A stretch of DNA of 64,000 nucleotides. It comes from Burkholderia sp. PAMC 26561 (GTDB lineage Bacteria > Pseudomonadota > Gammaproteobacteria > Burkholderiales > Burkholderiaceae). The position numbers were made by a program, and so were the translations under genes. The stretch covers positions 186,001 through 250,000 of the forward strand of contig NZ_CP014309.1 of NCBI RefSeq assembly GCF_001557535.2, written 5' to 3'. Shown here one piece after another: positions 55,562-64,000 of this stretch (position 1 is its first letter; every line of letters begins with the position of its first letter). The notes under the pieces were generated by a model. That model had not been told where the DNA came from and did no database searches. It was given only the letters and a program-made list of their open reading frames with translations.

Positions 55562-57448
55562 AAATCTCATGCTCACCTACGGCTACACCGCAAAGGATCT
55601 CGCAGCGGTGCGCGCGTACGTGCAGCGCGTCGCGCCCTCAATCATCGCGCGGACCTACTACGACAGCGATGAGGATAGTTTTGCGGCCACTCCCTCGGCG
55701 ATGGACCGGCACCTTCGCGCCATGCTCGATGGTCCCGTCGACGTGGCGATCGAGCATGGATCGCCGGCGCTCGCGGAACACCTGCGCTCGTCGATCAGGA
55801 AGCACGGCGAGCCGAAGCTCACTGCGGTGACGTTCCGGATGGTGACGGAAGCCGCGTCGCCGGCAGCGAGCCACGCTATCGGCCGCTGGTTCCGACCGCG
55901 CATTGCGTCGCGCTTGAAGGTGGAGGGAATCGCGACGGTGGGTGAACTGGTCGCGTTCTGCAACCGGCGCGGCGGAAGTTGGTGGCGTTCGGTCCCGCGC
56001 ATCGGCGCCGGGCGCGCGGCCGTCGTCATTGCCTGGCTGCGCCGGCACGAAATGCAACTCCGAATACGCGTGGACGCTGACGTTGACACGCGCGATCCGC
56101 TGGTCGCCGATGGAGTTGTCCAGGTGGGCCGGCCGAACCGGTTCCGATCAATGGCGTTGGGGAAGGGCAGTCGGAAGAATCTCAAAAGAGGTCGGCGGAT
56201 TGGCTCACCCTAGCGCCGCTCGAGCGTTTGGCGGTGCCCAACGCATTGTCCGGTGCCGCCGGTGAAAACCGTTCAATTGCCTTCTGTTATATCCAAGCCC
56301 GTCACGACCTTGAGGTAGTGCGTGCCTATCTGAACAAGTATCGCGATCAGCCGAAAACGTTGCGGGCTTACACCAAGGAAGTCGAGCGGTTCCTGCTGTG
56401 GTCAGTGGTCGCGCGGGGCAAGGCGTTGAGTTCACTGGTGGTCGACGGCTGCGAGGCGTACGAGGATTTCCTGAAAAATCCGGATCCGCGCTTTGTCGGC
56501 GAACGGTTCAGTCGCAACTCGCCGCGCTGGCGGCCATTCGCTTCCGAAAATCTGTCGCCCGAGTCGCAGCGGTATGCGGTGCGCGCACTCCTTGCCGCGT
56601 TCACCTGGCTCGTGAATGTCCGCTATCTTGCGGGTAATCCGTGGAAGGCGGTCAACGATTCAAAGATCGTGCAACGCGAGACGGCCATGCATATCCATCG
56701 TGCGCTCCCGGCTGACCTGTGGCGGCGTCTGCGCAACGAGCTCGATAAACGCTCCGATGTGGACGACGATATCAAGCGCGCCAGGCAGTGGCGCGTCGTG
56801 CGCGCAGCGCTCTTGTTGATGGGCGACTCTGGCCTGCGCCGGGAGGAAGCTGCGGATGCGCAGCGCGGCAAACTTCGAGTGTCCGTAAACGGCTCACTCG
56901 AACGCCCGGTGTGGGAACTAACGGTGATCGGTAAGCGAAACAAGGAGCGGACGGTGCCAGTCAGCATTGCGACGCTCGAGGCGCTGAAAGCGCATTGGTC
57001 GGATCGGGGGCGCGATTTCATGGCGCCAACGGATCTCCTCAACTCATCCGCACCGTTGTTGTCGCCGGTCGCGATCCCCCGCACGCCTGCGTCACATGTC
57101 AAACATCATCAGCGCAGCAGCGAGGGCGAGAAGGGTTATTCGGCGGACGGCATTAACCGCTCGATCTCGCGCATGTTGACGATCATTGTCGAGACCATGG
57201 ATGATCTGAGCCTGGACGAACGCGTGATCCTGGGGGCGGTCAACGCGCACGCGATGCGGCAAACCTTTGGCACCCAGTCGGTGGCCGACGAAGTGCCGGT
57301 TGATGTCGTGCAGAAGGTCTTGGGTCACGCATCGCTGCAAACGACGTCGATCTACGTGCAGGCCGAAAAGAAGCGGGTGCTCGAGGAGGTAGCTGGGTAC
57401 TATGCGCGACGTGCCAACGCTTCGACGTCCGGCGAGCGCGGCAACTGA
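55554..57448 (+). pseudogene. Tyrosine recombinase (integrase) with DUF3701 N-terminus, frameshifted
   Basis: Starts at GTG 55554. The N-terminal DUF3701 region is LTYGYTAKDLAAVRAYVQRV ... LKVEGIATVGELVAFCNRRG ... WWRSVPRIGAGRAAVVIAWL. After a missing G in the four-G run at 56159-56162 the second frame continues ADWLTLAPLERLAVPNAL, then the core and catalytic domains. The catalytic residues are present: Arg in GDSGLRREE, Lys in IGKRNKERT, His/Arg in NAHAMRQTFG, His in LGHASLQTT and Tyr in SIYVQAEKK. The restored length is about 631 aa. Except for the one-base break it should be an active site-specific recombinase. Confidence 0.9.
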
Positions 57449-57846
57449 GCGTGACGACCTGGCCTCGCGGCGCATGATCGTGAATTCCCATCGATATCGC
57501 ACCCGCTTCGAATGTCCCACATCGACCCACTTGAGACAGTGGAAGTGCTCGGCAACGGTCATTCGTGAAACAAAACGAGAACGCAGGCTTCCTGTGTGGA
57601 AGATGTTGATTTTCTAGCCGTCGTAATGCCCTCCGATAGCCCATCCACACCCCAAGGTTGATGGCTATCGTATATGGCTCGCCGAGCGCAACGCGGACAT
57701 TCGACCGCGATGTCAATCGTCGCAGCCTACGTGGGATCTGATAAGTATCGCGGAAGAACGGCGGGCGCGGCGCTTGCCGTAGTTGCGCCACCGAAAACGT
57801 TCAAGAGGTTTTATCGCGACTGCGGAGCCGCACATTGTATAGAGGC
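57449..57846. other. Intergenic, no clear gene
   Basis: About 400 bp downstream of the integrase. A minus-strand frame includes RVALGEPYTIAINLGVWMG but lacks a start and any family match. Confidence 0.35.
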
Positions 57847-59302
57847 TCAGTGTGAAGACTCGGCCGCTCTTCTAAACAATATGTCTGATCCATCTATAAA
57901 CGTTTCTAACCGGTCAAGTCGCCCATCAGGACCTGTCAGAAAGTTGACCGACCAGCGTCCCACAATCGGGTCAAACCTCGAATCGAAGCGATCATAGTGG
58001 AAATGCATGAGTGGAAGTCGCCAATGTCGAAAGCGAAACTGAAGCTCATCGCCATCCAGCTCAATGACGATGTCTCCGTAGGCATCGTGCTGAAACCGAC
58101 CAACATAGTCGCCCAGCTGATGCGACGTATGAGTGGCATTGACTCGCCCCTCATTCGCGGACTCGATCGTTTGTTCAATCCTCATCGATTCCGCACCTAT
58201 GGCTTCGGAAAGCCGATCCGCCCATGGCGATGTTGGCAAATCAAGAAGCTGCTCGAACACGCCGTAGCTGATCGCCTGCTCCAACCCACGACAATGGTCA
58301 CCTAGTACTAGAACGCAAACGCCTACCTTGTGCCGTGGAAGATACGATACCTCGGAGCAGTAGCCTTCTTTGGCACCAGAATGGCTAACCATCAGATGAC
58401 CATGAAACCCAACCAAATACCTCCCTAGACCTTCCGTCGCTCCGGACAGCGCCCAAGACGTTCGATGGTTTAAGGATCGAAATTTATGGGCAAATGCCGG
58501 CTGTAACGTGGCGTCAAGTACCGCCTCAGGAATTATTGAGTTTCCTTCAAACTGACCTCCATTCATTATTGCGCTCAGCCAATGCGACATCTCTTCAATG
58601 TTGGAGATTAGCCCCCCGCAGGCGAAGCTGTCGAATAAGTCGTGCGTAACCCGTAGCAGGCGCCCGGACGTCTGGTCCTTTGCATAAGGAATGGCGAAAT
58701 TTGAACTTCCCAGCATTTCGTTGTAAGAAAAAGTCGAGGCGTGCATGGAGCGGCTCTAGCAACTTCTTGCGAACAAAATCGGAATATTCCATGCCGCTTA
58801 GAAGCTCAATTACGTAACCAACCGCTTCATATAGGATGTTGTTGTAGTTGAAGATTGTTCTCATCGGGGCAATCGCTTTTAAGTATCTAACTTTCTCAAA
58901 AAGCGCTTTTGAAGACAGCCCGGACCTGTGCCGAATCATATCGGCTGCTTCAAGTCCAGTGCGATGCGAAAGCATGTCGCGAAGAGTAACGGCCGCGTCG
59001 AGCTCCCTACTACTGAACCGCAACTGTGGAACAAAGTCACGGATAGGATCGTCGTAAGTCAGCTGACCCTGTTCCACCAAAAGTCCAGCAGCGATGGATG
59101 TAAAAAGCTTCGTGTTGGATGCAATTGGTACAAGCGTACTCCGTGTCATCGGAAGATGAGACTCGCAGTCGCGAAGACCGTACTCAGTGGAAAATACCAA
59201 GCGATCGTCGCGGACAATTCCTACTGCAACGCCCACCGCTTCAAAATCAGCCGAAACACGCTGGACATATTGTTCAATGTTGGAGAACAGATCTTCTTTC
59301 AT
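57847..59302 (-). pseudogene. Frameshifted beta-lactamase-family serine hydrolase
   Basis: From the ATG at 59302 (AAGG upstream) the first frame has SxxK in PIASNTKLFTSIA and YNN in FNYNNILYEAVG, and reaches KKLLEPLHA. A one- or two-base loss near 58745-58750 moves to the frame ASTFSYNEMLGSSNFAI, with the third motif HSG in MVSHSGAKEG and a C-terminal lipocalin-like extension (YVGRFQHDAYGDIVIELDG). The restored length is about 485 aa, cytoplasmic or periplasmic without signal. All active-site residues are intact, so the break may be recent or an error. Confidence 0.88.
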
Positions 59303-59598
59303 ATTGCCTTTACGCGTTATGGGCTGAAATTCCGCGACTTTTTGCAAAATCGCTTTGCCTATCGTGCTCTTTGGCGCCCGTCGGCTTTTTGTGACAGGCT
59401 CTGCCGCCGAAGGTCCGCTTCTGTCCGAACTTAGGCACGTGTCACCGGCGAAACGACCTGCCACCATACATCAGCCTTCAGCGCTGGTGACCGCACGTGG
59501 CGCCAGGCTCTCTTGGCGCCGACTCCAAGACAGCATGAGTTAAAATTAGCTTCTTAACCAGCAATCCACCAATTCGCTTTCTGAAAACCGATCTCGCG

Positions 59599-60630
59599 TC
59601 ACAATTTTTGCGTGCCGAGCAACGCTCCAAGCACTTTTTCAATCGCTTGAATCAAAGCAGGCCGGAACATCCGGTCTGTTATAAAACCTGATATGGAGAT
59701 ACCCGGGTCAGGCGCGTAATAGACGGCGGTCCCCCAGAAACCAAGGTGGGAGAATACTTCGTGACCGTCTATAGCGCCAGCAGAAACTCCTCCCCGGTAA
59801 CCTTCGGAACCCTCGTGAGGACCAGCCCGAAGCATCTCGCACAAAGCTCGCGGCGATTCGAATATGCCACCTTCAAACAGGTTTTGCATAAACGTTGCCA
59901 GATCACGTGCAGACATCATCAAGCCGCCCCCGCCGTACAAGTCCATCGTGGCGTGGAGTTGGGTGACATCAATCCCATCCATAAATTGCCGCGCAGCTCG
60001 GTTGGCTTTCAATGGCCGGGCCTCAACCATTTCCCACCATGTCGAGTCCATATGACGGTCGTGGAAGCCCATCTCGCGTCGAACAACTTGAGCAAGCGGT
60101 TCTCCCGTAACTTGCTCAATAATGTCGCCCAGAAGAATGTAGCCGGTATCCGAGTATAGGTACTGAGCGCCCGCTTTACCTTGCGGGGGTGGCCTCGCGA
60201 CAGCAAGGCGGACCTGCTCTTCACGCGTCCACTGGTGCTCAGGATTTGCAAGGACGGTCTTGATGTAATCATCGTCGGCATGGTCGCAAAGCCCAGCGCT
60301 GTGATTTAAAAGATGAAAGACTGTGATCGATTCTGTATCGTAACCTCGAGTGGTCAATAGGGTATTCAAGAGCGGCGTACATAACGAATGAATGGGCGCA
60401 TCGAGTTCGATCCTCTTTTGCTCCCATAGTCGATATACAGTGGCCGCAACAAGTGTCTTGGTGTTGCTGGCAATTCGGAAGGGCGTGTCGCAGGTTAAAG
60501 GCTCTGCGAGACCTAGGTCTGCCCAGCCCGACGCTGCGCCCCACGGCCGAGCAACGGCCTTTCCCGTAACGAAAAATGCAGTATCCGCCCCGGTTGCCGC
60601 GAAAACCGACGCTATTTTTTCAGGACTCAA
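59599..60630 (-). CDS. Serine hydrolase of the beta-lactamase family
   Basis: About 343 aa. SxxK is in FRIASNTKTLVAATVYRLW; the second motif is YSD in YLYSDTGYILLGDIIEQV (Asn replaced by Asp, seen in some esterase members) and the third is HLG in VFSHLGFWGTAVY. The start is a TTG at 60630 with GGGAGC six bases upstream; the open frame to 60714 would overlap the acetyltransferase by 64 bp and has an unnatural N-terminus. No signal peptide. Probably an esterase or amidase of unknown substrate, transcribed after the acetyltransferase gene. Confidence 0.85.
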   Translation of the reverse strand: MSPEKIASVFAATGADTAFFVTGKAVARPWGAASGWADLGLAEPLTCDTPFRIASNTKTLVAATVYRLWEQKRIELDAPIHSLCTPLLNTLLTTRGYDTESITVFHLLNHSAGLCDHADDDYIKTVLANPEHQWTREEQVRLAVARPPPQGKAGAQYLYSDTGYILLGDIIEQVTGEPLAQVVRREMGFHDRHMDSTWWEMVEARPLKANRAARQFMDGIDVTQLHATMDLYGGGGLMMSARDLATFMQNLFEGGIFESPRALCEMLRAGPHEGSEGYRGGVSAGAIDGHEVFSHLGFWGTAVYYAPDPGISISGFITDRMFRPALIQAIEKVLGALLGTQKL

Positions 60631-60650
60631 TGCCGCTCCCGTTCGGTATG

Positions 60651-61160
60651 TTAATTCGCGGTGGTCTTTTCGTACAGCGACCAGACATAGCCACCGGGAC
60701 CGGGTTCTTGCCACAGTCCTACCCGGATAAAACCAAGCGACTCATACTAGGCGCATAGCTTTTCGTTGTGAGCCGGACAGTCGAGCCGGACATAGCGCCG
60801 GTTCAAGCCCCGCACGTTGCTGGCGCAGCAGTCAAGCATGAACCCGCCGAGTCCACGCCCGTGGAAGCCTTTGCGCACACCCAGCCCGTGCACATAAGCT
60901 GCGATCGGCTTCTGCGGCCCCCAGCGCTGATCATCGTCCAGATCGAGCGAAAACGTGCCTGCCGGAGTGCCGTCCAGCTCAACGATGTACACTTCTTTTT
61001 GAGCGACGGTGCTTCGCATCCATTGCTCGGAAACACCGTCTCCTTCCTTGCCCCACGCGTAGTCTCGGTGCGCTATCTTCCATGTGTGTGCATCATTGCG
61101 GATCTGTGTTAGCACCGAGACATCTTCTGCCGTTGCCCGGCGGATGCTCCTCAAGTCCAT
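60651..61160 (-). pseudogene. GNAT acetyltransferase with an internal TAG
   Basis: The frame from 61160 gives a GNAT domain: IRRATAEDVSVLTQIRNDA, PIAAYVHGLGVRKGFHGRGL (acetyl-CoA loop with GRGLGG) and LDCPAHNEKLCA. A TAG at 60747-60749 interrupts it, but the same frame resumes YESLGFIRVGLWQEPGPGG to a TAA at 60651, exactly the missing C-terminal beta strand. A single substitution of a Tyr codon to TAG explains this. Full length would be 169 aa. Confidence 0.87.
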
Positions 61161-61729
61161 CGCTCATATCTCCGTTGAACATTCTTTGTGAATGAAATAC
61201 GAAAGACTGACGCAAATTCGCCTCGGATTGTCACCGATTCGGGTACAGATGTCGAATGACTGCAATTGGCCGGTCTCTGCCTGACGGCGAATGGCGCTAC
61301 CCGACCCACAAGGGACACTTGCTCATTTCTAAACCGGTCACTCCGATGTCAAATGCGAGATTCGACGCAAGTGCATGTTGCGTTCTTTTAGTTCTAACGG
61401 CCTGCACAACACTCTTAATCTCGATACGGTGAGTTCAGGACCCTTATTGTGCTAATCGAGTAATCTCAGCTGAATTTGCTTATAAAACCGAGAAGAAGAG
61501 GTGGATTTAGGCAGCATGAAAAGCTGCCCATCTTGTCGGTCGGCAGGATAACCGTCAGAGGCGCAGTGATATCCAAGTGACTCTCAGCATCGTGATTCGC
61601 GAATTGCACTACTTTTTACAAAAAATACCGCCGAACTTGTGATTGAACCGGTTAACAGCGCAAAAAAACGTAAAGTTTTTGAGTAACCTGTCGTTATGCA
61701 AAACTAGGCAATTCTCCTTGACGATAACC
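61161..61729. other. Intergenic, no gene recognised
   Basis: About 570 bp, in part AT-rich. It contains a small hairpin, GGCAGC ... GCTGCC at 61510-61528, and must include the promoter of the truncated gene at 61730. Confidence 0.4.
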
Positions 61730-61770
61730 ATGAAGACACGACTCATCGTAGCTGCCCTGCTGGTTGTAGG
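61730..61770 (+). pseudogene. Start of an exported-protein gene cut by IS66
   Basis: ATG followed by KTRLIVAALLVVG, a typical signal-peptide start, runs straight into the IS66 end at 61771. The rest lies beyond the element if it survives. The host protein cannot be named. Confidence 0.6.
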
Positions 61771-61815
61771 GTAAGCGTCTCGTGAGGGCCCTTCAGATTT
61801 TCGTAGACGAGCGGA

Positions 61816-63360
61816 TCAGTTTGATGCCGGTGGGAACGAGGGCAGAAGTCTGGCGATGTTCCAAGGCAGTAGTTCGTCGATGACGTTGATTTTGTGGTCT
61901 GCGATGCGGGTCAGCACGTAGTCAAGATAAGCACGTGGATTGATGCCATTGAGCTTGCACGAGCCGAGCAATGAATACATCGCCGCGGCCCGTTCTCCTC
62001 CACTGTCGGAGCCGGCGAACATGTAGTTGCGCCTGCCGAGCGCCACACAACGCAATGCATTTTCCGCAAGTACATTGCTGATTTCTGCCTGTCCATCGTC
62101 GCAGAACAACGTGAGCGCATCCCAGCGGTTCAAAGAGTAGTTCATCGCTTCGACCAGCGGTGCTTTCGCCCAAAGCGTGGCAAGTTTTTCTCGCATCAAC
62201 TTTTCGAGAGTCACGAGCAGCGGCTTGCTCTTTTCCTGGCGCACGCGCAATCGTTCATCTGCAGGCTTGCCGCGGATCTGAGCCTCAATACCGTATAGCT
62301 CGCCGATCCTGTCAAGCAATTGCGTGGTGGTTTCCGACGGCGTTTTCTCATGGACGTCAAAGACATACCGCCGAGCATGATCCCAACAAGCGGCCGGATG
62401 GATTTTCCCATCGAGGTACAGATCAGCATAGCCCGCATACGCGTCCGCCTGAAGGATGCCCTCAAATTTAGCAAGATGAGTTTGTGGGTGGATGCCTTTG
62501 CGGTCCGGTGAGTAAGCGAACCAGACGGCGGCCGGTTCTATGGAAGCCGAACGGCGGTCATCGCGAACGTAGACCCAGAGCCGACCCGTGCGGGTTTTCT
62601 TGTTGCCCGGCGCGAGCACCGGGATCGGTGTGTCATCCGCGTGGATCTTGGTGGCCGCCATAACATAGGCGCGCAGCGCTTCGGTCAGCGGCCTGCAGAG
62701 TTCTTCGCACTGTCCAACCCAGCGCGCTGTGGTGGCGCGATCAAGGCGTACGCCTTCGCGCGCAGCGATCCCCGTTTGGCGATACAAGGGAATGTGGTCG
62801 GCGTACTTCGAGACCAGGATGTCAGCGAGCAAGCTCGGATGCGCCATGCTGCGCTCGATCGGCAGCCCCGGCATCGGCGGCTGTTCGATGTGACCGCAAC
62901 TGGGGCAGGCCATCTTGCGTCGAATCGTGCGGATTACCTTAAACATAGCGGTGACGCGCGCCAACTGCTCGGACACGTCTTCGCCAAGCGCGCGCATGGC
63001 GCTGCCGCACTTGGGGCATGTCGGATCGGGTTCGAGCACGCGATCTTCGCGTGGCAGATGGGGTGGCAGAGCTTCCTTGGGCGCCTGCACGGAGATGCCC
63101 GAACTTGGAGATCGCGCGCGCGCCCGGCGAACGTCGGCGGCGCCTTGCCCAGTTGCCAGATCCTCTAGCTGTGTCTCGAGTTGATCCAACTGCCGATCCA
63201 ACTGCTCGGATTTACGGCCGAAGTGCATCCGTTTGAGCTTGTCGATCTGAACCTTCAGGCGTTCAATCTCGCGATCCCGATCGGCAATTGATGCGAGGGC
63301 CTCGCTTAGCAAGGCTTGCAGGGTGACAACATCATCGGGGAGATCGGCGTCGCTCGGCAT
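61816..63360 (-). CDS. tnpC: IS66 transposase TnpC
   Basis: 514 aa. An N-terminal coiled coil ([20 protein letters not shown]) and the TnpC_IS66 [13 protein letters not shown] motif are followed by a zinc-binding CPKCGSAM ... CPSCGH, then the DDE catalytic domain with [24 protein letters not shown] and [15 protein letters not shown], and a C-terminal [14 protein letters not shown] end ([15 protein letters not shown]). Complete and probably functional. Confidence 0.96.
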   Translation of the reverse strand: MPSDADLPDDVVTLQALLSEALASIADRDREIERLKVQIDKLKRMHFGRKSEQLDRQLDQLETQLEDLATGQGAADVRRARARSPSSGISVQAPKEALPPHLPREDRVLEPDPTCPKCGSAMRALGEDVSEQLARVTAMFKVIRTIRRKMACPSCGHIEQPPMPGLPIERSMAHPSLLADILVSKYADHIPLYRQTGIAAREGVRLDRATTARWVGQCEELCRPLTEALRAYVMAATKIHADDTPIPVLAPGNKKTRTGRLWVYVRDDRRSASIEPAAVWFAYSPDRKGIHPQTHLAKFEGILQADAYAGYADLYLDGKIHPAACWDHARRYVFDVHEKTPSETTTQLLDRIGELYGIEAQIRGKPADERLRVRQEKSKPLLVTLEKLMREKLATLWAKAPLVEAMNYSLNRWDALTLFCDDGQAEISNVLAENALRCVALGRRNYMFAGSDSGGERAAAMYSLLGSCKLNGINPRAYLDYVLTRIADHKINVIDELLPWNIARLLPSFPPASN

Positions 63361-63399
63361 ACGCCGCAGTTTACGAGTATCCCGTGCGGTTTACAACCG

Positions 63400-63744
63400 C
63401 TACGCCATCAATAATGCCGCTGTGCGACGAGGCTGGCGCCAATCGATCCCTTCGAGGACCATGGATAGCTGGGCGCTCGTCAAATGGATCTTGCCGCCAT
63501 CAGCCTGTGGCCAGATGAAACGGCCATTTGTGAGGCGCTTCGCGAGCAGCCAGACCCCGTCATCAGTCGCCCATAGAATCTTGATCAAATCGCCACGGCG
63601 CCCACGAAAGATGAACACGTCGCCGCTCAGCGGATTCTCACCGAGCGCTGTCTGCACCTTGGCAGCTAACCCCGGGAATCCAGAGCGCATGTCGGTGATA
63701 CCTGCTGCAATCCACACTCGCGTACCCGCCGGCAGGCCGATCAC
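63400..63744 (-). CDS. tnpB: IS66 accessory protein TnpB
   Basis: 114 aa, full length. WIAAGITDMRSGFPGLAAKV and FIFRGRRGDLIKILWATDDG are the TnpB_IS66 signatures. Its ATG overlaps the TnpA stop (ATGA), so translation is coupled. Required with TnpA and TnpC for IS66 transposition. Confidence 0.96.
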   Translation of the reverse strand: MIGLPAGTRVWIAAGITDMRSGFPGLAAKVQTALGENPLSGDVFIFRGRRGDLIKILWATDDGVWLLAKRLTNGRFIWPQADGGKIHLTSAQLSMVLEGIDWRQPRRTAALLMA

Positions 63745-64000
63745 GATCTCAGACTCGCCAGCACAGCTCGAAGCGTCTCGACATCAACCGCGCCATCCAC
63801 TTTGACCATTGCACGGCCAATTCGTACTTCGATCGTGCCGCCCGGTGATGTCGCCTTCGCCTTATCCGGTTCGATCAACGCCTCCGGCGCAACCACGCTC
63901 GCTACGTCTGTCACCACGCTCACGGGAATAAGCCCGCTAACCTTGCCCTGCTGTTTAACTCTATGTTCTCGTCGCCATCTGAACAGCAGATTAGCGTTCA
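63741..64000 (-). CDS. tnpA: IS66 accessory protein TnpA, cut by the window edge
   Basis: The frame is open to the window end: NLLFRWRREHRVKQQGK, then SPGGTIEVRIGRAMVKVDG and VDVETLRAVLASLRS. This is the C-terminal part of the HTH-containing IS66 Orf1 protein; the N-terminus is outside. Confidence 0.92.
   Translation of the reverse strand, partial: NANLLFRWRREHRVKQQGKVSGLIPVSVVTDVASVVAPEALIEPDKAKATSPGGTIEVRIGRAMVKVDGAVDVETLRAVLASLRS

Larger units (their letters stand above)
61771..64000. mobile_element. IS66-family insertion sequence, one end inside the window
   Basis: The element begins with GTAAGCG at 61771, the conserved IS66 terminus, and carries the tnpA-tnpB-tnpC order on the minus strand. 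The other end lies beyond the window. IS66 makes 8-bp target duplications; the eight bases before the end are GTTGTAGG. Confidence 0.92.

Noticed and set aside
60747..60749. TAG in the GNAT gene as programmed readthrough or pyrrolysine
   Set aside because: No supporting genes or stem structure; a nonsense mutation or error is simpler.
1..64000. CRISPR arrays, rRNA and tRNA genes
   Set aside because: No regularly spaced repeats and no folded tRNA or rRNA segments were seen on either strand.

Overview
The window looks like an accessory or secondary-replicon stretch of a Burkholderiales bacterium, most like Paraburkholderia, Caballeronia or Burkholderia. The evidence is the moderately high GC, an H-NS protein of the Burkholderia type, several small proteins of a type I associate with this group, a DUF3701-type integrase, an IS66 element and a cluster of CsbD/YsnF/YqjE-like stress proteins. 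This assignment comes from gene content only; no marker gene or rRNA is present.

Layout. 0-5.5 kb: a two-repeat HTH-like protein, a Sel1/TPR-like protein, an H-NS protein with two DNA-binding domains and a histone-H1-like tail, a TetR remnant and a papain-like peptidase with an in-frame heptad repeat. 5.8-12.3 kb: four lipoproteins related to penicillin-binding enzymes. One is a serine hydrolase that has lost all its catalytic motifs, its divergent neighbour is intact, and two are tandem PBP4 (S13) paralogues. 12.7-22.7 kb: a complete galactoside-use locus, with a LacI regulator divergent from an ABC transporter (ATPase, binding protein, two permeases) and two beta-galactosidases (GH42, GH35). 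Two identical palindromic operators lie in the divergent promoter region. 22.7-27.9 kb: small proteins, a HEXXH protein, a SET-domain lysine methyltransferase and remnants of an SDR, an EAL protein and a hemerythrin-like protein. 28-33 kb: an envelope/general stress cluster. 34-41 kb: sensor kinases and a stand-alone CheB domain. 41.5-47.9 kb: a soluble sugar dehydrogenase, a DUF748 gene split by a 345-bp IS630-type MITE, an ECF sigma factor and a membrane protein. 47.9-51 kb: an unusual acetoacetyl-CoA-synthetase-like/carrier/thioesterase enzyme. 52-54.5 kb: a GAF hybrid kinase and a small protein. 54.6-57.4 kb: an AT-rich boundary and an integrase module. 57.8-61.2 kb: two serine hydrolases and an acetyltransferase. 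61.8 kb to the end: an IS66 element that has landed in the start of a secreted-protein gene.

The first 26 kb is largely intact. From about 27 to 61 kb at least ten genes are broken by one- or two-base frameshifts, several at short homopolymers, and one by an in-frame TAG. Either this part is decaying or the assembly carries indel errors. I reconstructed the intact frames where I could and recorded each break. The most interesting functional leads are the SET methyltransferase in a genome with a lysine-rich H1-tailed H-NS protein, the dead/active hydrolase pair beside tandem PBP4 lipoproteins, and the AACS-carrier-thioesterase fusion.
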